A stretch of 64,000 bases of DNA from Luteibacter sp. OK325 (GTDB lineage Bacteria; Pseudomonadota; Gammaproteobacteria; Xanthomonadales; Rhodanobacteraceae): contig NZ_QAOX01000007.1 of assembly GCF_003050935.1 (NCBI RefSeq), forward strand, positions 186,001-250,000, read 5' to 3'. The notes under the pieces were generated by a model, which did not search any database, was not told the DNA's origin, and worked only from the letters and a program-made list of their open reading frames with translations. Shown piece by piece: positions 58,907 to 64,000 of this stretch (the first letter of the stretch is position 1; every line of letters begins with the position of its first letter). A program made the translations under genes and the position numbers.

Positions 58907-60862
58907 ATGCCGAACACCGAGACCGTCCGCCGACAGCGCGCCATTGGCGGCTCCCTGGGTGTCGCTGTGCTCGGTTTTGCCTTGTTCTATCACTTCTTTC
59001 CGCAACTTCTGCATGTGGAACCGGGCCAGAATACGCCGCGCACGCCGATGCGCGGGCAGCCCACGACGATGGGTTTCGACCAGCGCCCGCAGGCCGCGCC
59101 AGGGGCTATCGTGTCTGAAATCGATGCCGGTCCGCCGATCATGCTCGCGCCGTCATCGGTGATCGCCGCGCGCCGCCGCGAGAAAACCAATGAAATCGAG
59201 CTGCCGGCGCAGAAGACGCCGGACTCTCCCGAGTTGAGTGCTTTGCTCGACCGGGCGGACAAGGCCCTGCAGGCGGATCGCCTGGTCGGTGGCAAGGACA
59301 GTGCGGCGGTGATGTTCTCCGCGGTGCTCAAGGAAAAAGCCGATAGCCAGCGCGCGCTGGGTGGCATGGACGAGGTGCGTGGGCGCCTTGCCGCGGAAAT
59401 CGAGCAGGACATCGCCCTGGGCGATGCCGATGCCGCGCGCGACGGCCTCGCGGCGCTCAAGGCATTGCCGTCCAGTGCCGCCGAGGCCGCTCCCTTGCAG
59501 CAGAAGCTGGCTACCCTCGACAAGGTGCGACCCATGCTCGGCAAGGCGGCCAGCCAGCTGCAGGAAGGCAAGGCCGAGCAACCGCGCGGGGACAGCGCGC
59601 TCGACACGTATCGGGCGGTGCTCCAGCTCGACCCGGATAACGCCGTGGCGGAGCAGGGCGTGATCCAGGTCCAGCGTGCCGTGCTCGACAAGGCGCTCGC
59701 GGCCGTCGCCCAGAACGATTTCGCGGCCGCTGACGCCGCGCTGGCGGAGGCGGCCACCATCCTCCCCGAATCGCAGGGGCTGCAGGACACCCGCGGCCGC
59801 ATCGAGGGCATGCGTCGGCAGAGCGGTTCGGCAATGCTTGCCCAGGCGCGCTCCGCGCTGGACGCCGGCAATATTGAACTGGCCCAGCAGCTGGCGACCA
59901 AGGCACAGCAGATCAGTCCGGATCTGGCCGGCATCGACGACTTCAACGAACGGGTGACCAATGCCCGTCTCTACGCGAGCTACAAGCCTGGCCAGGTGTT
60001 CGCCGATCGTTTCGTCGACTCGACCGGGCAGGCCCCACCGCTCGTCGTCCTGCCGACCGGGCACTTCATGATGGGCTCCCCGGATGGCGAGCGCGGCCAT
60101 GACGCCAACGAGGCGCCCGCGCATGAGGTCCAGGTCGACAAAGGTGTCGGCATGGGACGCAGCGCCGTAACGATCGGGCAGTTCCGTGATTTCGTGCGCG
60201 CGAGCGGCTATGTGCCGCAGTCGCAGTCCATGGGCGGCGGCAGCGTCTACGACGAGCAGAGCGGTGGCCTGCGTGACGATGCCTCGGCCACGTGGCAGGA
60301 CGACTACGCCGGCAAGCCGGGCCAGGAGCGCCTGCCGGTGATCAACGTGTCCTGGAATGACGCCAAGGCCTATGCGGACTGGCTGTCGCAACGCACGGGC
60401 AAGAAGTACCGCCTCGCCAGCGAGGCGGAATTCGAGTACGCGCTGCGCGCCGGCAGCACCAGCCGCTACTGGTGGGGTGATGAGAATCCCACCTCGCGCG
60501 TGGAGAACCTGACCGGCGGTAACGACCGCTCCGGTTCCGGCCGGCGCTGGAGCAACGCGTTCGGCGGTTACAAGGACGGCTATTGGGGGCCCGCGCCGGT
60601 AATGAGTTTCACGGCGAACCCATTCGGCCTTTACGACATGGGCGGCAATGTTTCCGAATGGGTCGGCGACTGCTGGCACGACAACTACATCCGCGCGCCG
60701 CGCACGGCGGAAGCGTGGGTCAACCCGGGTTGTTCCCGTCGCGTCGTTCGTGGCGGTTCCTGGGGCAGTGCGCCGGACATGGTCCGTTCCGCCTATCGCC
60801 AGGGAGCGGATGCCGACCTGCGAAGTGCGCGCGTCGGATTCCGTGTCGTTCGCGAGCTGTGA
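58907..60862 (+). CDS. TPR protein with C-terminal FGE-sulfatase fold domain
   Basis: The 651-residue protein has a short cytoplasmic N-terminus, one membrane segment (GGSLGVAVLGFALFYHFFPQ) and a periplasmic Ala-rich helical repeat region (about 110-365) of TPR-like character. The C-terminal domain (about 380-651) is of the FGE/SUMF1 type, with VLPTGHFMMGSPDGERG, INVSWNDAKAYADWLSQRTG, YDMGGNVSEWVGDCW, VVRGGSWGSAPDM and RVGFRVVREL. The two cysteines that form the active site of formylglycine-generating enzymes after GGS(F/Y) are missing, so sulfatase activation is unlikely. It may be a binding or assembly protein of the envelope. No sulfatase gene is nearby. Confidence 0.85.
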   Translation: MPNTETVRRQRAIGGSLGVAVLGFALFYHFFPQLLHVEPGQNTPRTPMRGQPTTMGFDQRPQAAPGAIVSEIDAGPPIMLAPSSVIAARRREKTNEIELPAQKTPDSPELSALLDRADKALQADRLVGGKDSAAVMFSAVLKEKADSQRALGGMDEVRGRLAAEIEQDIALGDADAARDGLAALKALPSSAAEAAPLQQKLATLDKVRPMLGKAASQLQEGKAEQPRGDSALDTYRAVLQLDPDNAVAEQGVIQVQRAVLDKALAAVAQNDFAAADAALAEAATILPESQGLQDTRGRIEGMRRQSGSAMLAQARSALDAGNIELAQQLATKAQQISPDLAGIDDFNERVTNARLYASYKPGQVFADRFVDSTGQAPPLVVLPTGHFMMGSPDGERGHDANEAPAHEVQVDKGVGMGRSAVTIGQFRDFVRASGYVPQSQSMGGGSVYDEQSGGLRDDASATWQDDYAGKPGQERLPVINVSWNDAKAYADWLSQRTGKKYRLASEAEFEYALRAGSTSRYWWGDENPTSRVENLTGGNDRSGSGRRWSNAFGGYKDGYWGPAPVMSFTANPFGLYDMGGNVSEWVGDCWHDNYIRAPRTAEAWVNPGCSRRVVRGGSWGSAPDMVRSAYRQGADADLRSARVGFRVVREL

Positions 60863-60967
60863 TGCCAGCCTTGAAGGTTTGCCGAAACCGCGCCACGTAA
60901 CGCTTGACGCCGACCCGTTACTGGTTACAAATGCGGCTTAGCCCGTCCGACGTCATGAGGTTCGCGC

Positions 60968-61318
60968 GTGTCCACCTCCATCATCGTTGGCTATCGCCCC
61001 TTTCCGGGCCGGACCGATCTTGTCGTTTCGATCCTGCTGGAAATCTACGAGGCCATGCAGCGCGCGGGCCTGATCACGGCGCGACGACCCTGGATCATGC
61101 GAAGCGGAGACGGTGACGTGGTCGCCGCATTCGACATGACCGATGAGTACTCGTTCGCGGCGTCGGAGAAGTTGCGCGACGTGAGCGTGCTGCGGGCCCG
61201 TCTGATGGGCGTCGCCGAGCGGCTTCCCCTGGCAAACCTGCCCGAAAGCGGCCAGCCCTACGCGGAGTTCGAGACGACCACTGAGTATCCGGCGCCGGCG
61301 GCAAGCGCGGCGCGCTGA
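60968..61318 (+). CDS. Hypothetical protein, 116 residues
   Basis: The start is GTG at 60968. The product begins STSIIVGYRPFPGRTDLVVS and continues with alternating strands and helices (WIMRSGDGDVVAAFDM, ASEKLRDVSVLRARLMG). The layout could be a dimeric ferredoxin-like (ABM/EthD) fold, but I do not recognise a family. It lies between the TPR/FGE gene and a convergent histidine kinase gene. Confidence 0.55.
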   Translation: MSTSIIVGYRPFPGRTDLVVSILLEIYEAMQRAGLITARRPWIMRSGDGDVVAAFDMTDEYSFAASEKLRDVSVLRARLMGVAERLPLANLPESGQPYAEFETTTEYPAPAASAAR

Positions 61319-61321
61319 GCG

Positions 61322-62527
61322 TCAATCCCCGCCGAGGGGCAATCGCAAGGTAAAGCAGGTGCCGTCTTCCGTGCTGGAGCAGACGGTGAGCGTGCCGCCA
61401 TGCGCACGTGCGATTTCCGAGGCGATATACAGGCCCAGCCCAAGGCCGGGCCGCGGTGTCGCGCTTTCCGGTCGATAGAACGGTTGAAACAGCATGACCT
61501 GCGTTGCCTGATCGATCGGTGTGCCGAAGTTGGTTACGGCGAGGACCACGCTATTGTCCTCGAGGCGCCCGTCGACGCGGATGGCGCGTCGCCTGTCGCC
61601 ATGGACGATGGCGTTGTTGAGCAGGTTGGCGAGTAACTGCTGAAGGCGCACGGGATCGAAGCGGAGTTCGCCTGGAACATCCACGTCGCTGACGATCGTG
61701 GCGGTCGGGTGCGCCGCGGACACTTCGGTTACCACCCGGCCGATCACCGCGGCCAGGTCACCCTGATCGAGCCGGGCGACGGGAATGCCCGAGGCAAGGC
61801 GCGCCCGGGCAAAATCCATGATGTCGTCGATCAGGTCGGCCATGCGCTTGGTGCTGGCGGTAATGACTTTCGCCAGGCGGCCCGCACGTGGCGGCAGTTC
61901 CATGTCGGATAGCGTTTCGGCCGCCATGCCCGCCGCCTGCAAAGGGCTGCGCAGGTCATGGCCAACCACGGCGAGGAACTGCTCGCGCAACACGCCTTCG
62001 TCCATGGACGTGCGCAGTGCGCGTTCGGCGTATTCGACCCGCCCTTCGAGCGCCATCTGCGAGGCGATGAGTTCGCCGTAAAGAATCATCGCCGAGGCCA
62101 GCTGCTCCTCGTCCACGACCGATGGCCGCGAATCGATCGCGCACAGCGTGCCGAAGAAGTCTCCCTCAACGGTGTAGATCGGTACCGACGCGTAAGACTC
62201 GAGTCCGTAGTACTTCGGCGTGTGATGCTGTGAATAGACCGCATGCGCGCTCGCGTGTCCGAACACGACCGGCTGGCGGTGCGAGCGGATGTCGTTGCAG
62301 ATGGTGGTCTCGAGGACCAGGTCCTCGCCTGGCTTCAGGCCGAATCCCAGGTCGTCCCGCACGGCGCAGGCCGTCCAGCGGTTTTCGGTGACCCGGGCGA
62401 CGGCCGCGAAGCGCATGCCGGTGGCCCGCACCACGGCGTCGAGAATGCGCGGTACGACCGACAGGCGGGAAATCGCCTCCACCGACGCCTCGATATCCGT
62501 TTGCAGCATCTGCCTAGCGTGACTCAT
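61322..62527 (-). CDS. GAF-domain sensor histidine kinase (orphan)
   Basis: From the ATG at 62527 the protein has 401 residues; a second ATG is at 62536. A GAF domain (about 20-160) with VLETTICNDIRSHRQPVVF, YASVPIYT and FFGTLCAIDSRPS is of the light- or redox-sensing type seen in bacteriophytochrome-like kinases. I see no transmembrane segment. The HisKA helix has AVVGHDLRSPLQAA (phospho-His) and the HATPase domain has LANLLNNAIVHGD and PGLGLGLYIASEIA. No response regulator gene is adjacent. The divergent neighbour is a TetR gene. Confidence 0.9.
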   Translation of the reverse strand: MSHARQMLQTDIEASVEAISRLSVVPRILDAVVRATGMRFAAVARVTENRWTACAVRDDLGFGLKPGEDLVLETTICNDIRSHRQPVVFGHASAHAVYSQHHTPKYYGLESYASVPIYTVEGDFFGTLCAIDSRPSVVDEEQLASAMILYGELIASQMALEGRVEYAERALRTSMDEGVLREQFLAVVGHDLRSPLQAAGMAAETLSDMELPPRAGRLAKVITASTKRMADLIDDIMDFARARLASGIPVARLDQGDLAAVIGRVVTEVSAAHPTATIVSDVDVPGELRFDPVRLQQLLANLLNNAIVHGDRRRAIRVDGRLEDNSVVLAVTNFGTPIDQATQVMLFQPFYRPESATPRPGLGLGLYIASEIARAHGGTLTVCSSTEDGTCFTLRLPLGGD

Positions 62528-62595
62528 AAGCCCCATCTTAGCGAGTTGATCGGTGCTATGCTTTTATGGACTTTTCGATCCAGAAGTGGTGAGGC

Positions 62596-63177
62596 ATGGC
62601 GCGTCCACGCGAATTCGACCGGGATACCGCACTCCAGCGTGCGATCGAGACGTTCGCGGCGCACGGCTTCGAGGGGACATCCACCCCCATGTTGCTGGAG
62701 GCGATGAAGATCGGTCGACAGAGCCTTTATGACACGTTCGGCGACAAACGGAGCCTGTATCTCGAGGCACTGCGGCGCTATTCGGAAGAGAGCACCGGGG
62801 CAACGCTGTCGGCCATGTTCGCCAGCGACAGGGTGCTCCAGGGCATCGAGCACGCCTTGCTGGGATTCGTCGATGACGCGCTATCCGGGGCGGCCCCGGC
62901 CTGCCTGGGCATCCATGCGATCACTGAGTTCGGCACGTCCCAGCCTGACGTTCGCGCCGTGACGGATGCCGTCGGGCACCGCACCTTGCTGGCGTTCGAG
63001 AGTCGCCTTCGCGATGGCATCGAGCGGGGGGAGCTGGCAGCGGATCTCGACGCGAGCGCTGGCGCGCAGTTCCTGCTGGCGACGCTGTCGGGGCTGAAGG
63101 TGGCTGCTCGCGGTGGCGCGTCCCAGGCGGCTCTGCACGGGATCGTCGGCGTAGCCCTGCGGGCGCTGTCGCCTTAA
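62596..63177 (+). CDS. TetR/AcrR family regulator
   Basis: The 193-residue protein has the HTH (FDRDTALQRAIETFAAHGF) and GRQSLYDTFGDKRSLYLEAL, typical of the class that sits beside SDR genes. The C-terminus is a short helical ligand domain. It is 82 bp upstream of the SDR at 63260, on the same strand. A half-palindrome GGAACGAACGATC lies in that gap (63191-63203), but a full operator could not be defined. Confidence 0.87.
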   Translation: MARPREFDRDTALQRAIETFAAHGFEGTSTPMLLEAMKIGRQSLYDTFGDKRSLYLEALRRYSEESTGATLSAMFASDRVLQGIEHALLGFVDDALSGAAPACLGIHAITEFGTSQPDVRAVTDAVGHRTLLAFESRLRDGIERGELAADLDASAGAQFLLATLSGLKVAARGGASQAALHGIVGVALRALSP

Positions 63178-63259
63178 GAGCGCTTCATTGTGGAACGAAC
63201 GATCAGTAATAGGTATGCTTGCCTCTTACTTGACCAATCAATCCATAACTGGAGAATCC

Positions 63260-64000
63260 ATGAACGCACAACCCCTCGAAGGAAAGACCGCATTCTTCAC
63301 CGGCGGCTCCCGCGGCATCGGCGCCGCCATCGTCCGTCGACTCGCCTTGCAGGGTGCTTCGGTGACCTTCACTTACGCGGCAGCCGCCGACGCGGCTGAA
63401 GCCCTCGTCGGTGATGTATTGGCTGCGGGTGGCCTTGCTCACGCCGTTCGGGCCGACAGTGCCAATGCGCAAGCCCTCGCGGCAGCCATCGATGCAGCCG
63501 CTGCGGCGCACGGTCGTCTCGATATCCTCGTCAACAACGCAGGCGTGATCACCCACGGACCCATCGATGACCTTCCCGTCGAAGAGTTCGATCGGGTATT
63601 CGCCATCAATGTGCGCGCCGTCTACGCGGGAACACGCGCCGCGGTGAAGCACATGGGTGAGGGCGGGAGCGTGATCACGGTGGGCAGTATCGTCGCCGAC
63701 CGCAGCGGCTTTCCGGGCACGGCGATCTACAGCGCGTCGAAAGGTGCGATCAAGTCGATGACGCGCGGCTTCGCACGTGACCTCGGCCCGCGCGGCATCA
63801 CCGTCAACAACGTGCAGCCCGGCCCGATCGCCACCGACATGAATCCGGCCTACGTCAAGGACCTGGTACTACCGCTGATCCCGCTGGGCCGGATGGGGCA
63901 GGCGGACGAGGTTGCCGCGATGGTGGCGTATCTCGCCGGGCCTGAGGCTCGTTTCACGACGGGCGCCAGCCTCACGGTCGATGGCGGTTTCATGTCCTGA
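63260..64000 (+). CDS. SDR family oxidoreductase (FabG-like), paralogue of the gene at 55785
   Basis: The ATG at 63260 has GGAG upstream; the product is 246 residues and complete, the TGA being the last three bases of the window. It has FFTGGSRGIGAAIVRRLA, NNAG, VITVGSIVAD with YSASK, and ITVNNVQPGPIATDMNP. The last motif matches the SDR at 55785 nearly word for word. The TetR gene upstream is the probable regulator. The substrate is unknown. Confidence 0.87.
   Translation: MNAQPLEGKTAFFTGGSRGIGAAIVRRLALQGASVTFTYAAAADAAEALVGDVLAAGGLAHAVRADSANAQALAAAIDAAAAAHGRLDILVNNAGVITHGPIDDLPVEEFDRVFAINVRAVYAGTRAAVKHMGEGGSVITVGSIVADRSGFPGTAIYSASKGAIKSMTRGFARDLGPRGITVNNVQPGPIATDMNPAYVKDLVLPLIPLGRMGQADEVAAMVAYLAGPEARFTTGASLTVDGGFMS

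Overview
The window is GC-rich Gammaproteobacterial chromosome. Gene content and the many short REP-type palindromes point to the Xanthomonadales, most likely Rhodanobacteraceae (Luteibacter/Dyella-like). The genus is inferred, because no rRNA or clade-specific marker is present. I see no transposase, integrase, phage gene or CRISPR array. It looks like ordinary chromosome with several accessory metabolic modules.

Layout. 1-4040 (minus) is the end of an exopolysaccharide cluster: a Wzc-type kinase, a WcaK-like pyruvyl transferase and a WcaL-like glycosyltransferase that runs off the left edge. 4581-8429 (minus) holds a VWA/YfbK-like protein, an ECF sigma factor, a membrane anti-sigma-like protein whose linker is partly made of translated REP sequence, and yigZ. 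A diguanylate cyclase, an NAD-binding protein and a TetR/SDR pair follow. 12450-24101 is an apparent oxidative-stress and membrane-lipid island. It has an ECF sigma/RskA-type anti-sigma pair, a secreted protein, and a seven-gene translationally coupled lipid operon (desaturase, FAD protein, DUF1365, two Cfa-type methyltransferases, DUF2878, DUF1295). A DUF427 gene and an EgtB-EgtD fusion for ergothioneine synthesis come after it. The secreted-protein gene and the lipid operon share the bipartite promoter-like motif GCATCCGT-N15-GTAT.

24344-29962 (minus) is pgaDCBA for poly-N-acetylglucosamine biofilm polymer. 31446-37563 (minus) is a catabolic operon: GalB-type hydratase, OprB-type porin, DctA-type transporter, Pht5-like protein, LigI-like lactonase and GalC/LigK aldolase. 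A divergent LysR regulator with two N-terminal HTH domains faces it. Together these would take a pyrone-dicarboxylate or oxalomesaconate-type acid to pyruvate and oxaloacetate. 38894-46404 holds a ClC channel, a small orphan protein, a TetR/TetX-like monooxygenase pair with twin operators, an EptA-type transferase, tRNA-Ala(CGC) and a BlaI/BlaR-type pair with clear operators.

46492-51416 is an AaeAXB-like efflux operon with a lipoprotein and a LysR gene. 51510-64000 alternates SDR oxidoreductases with MarR, LysR or TetR regulators. It also carries a TonB-dependent receptor, RNase D, a TPR/FGE-fold protein and an orphan GAF histidine kinase. REP clusters sit at seven places, mostly in gaps between genes.
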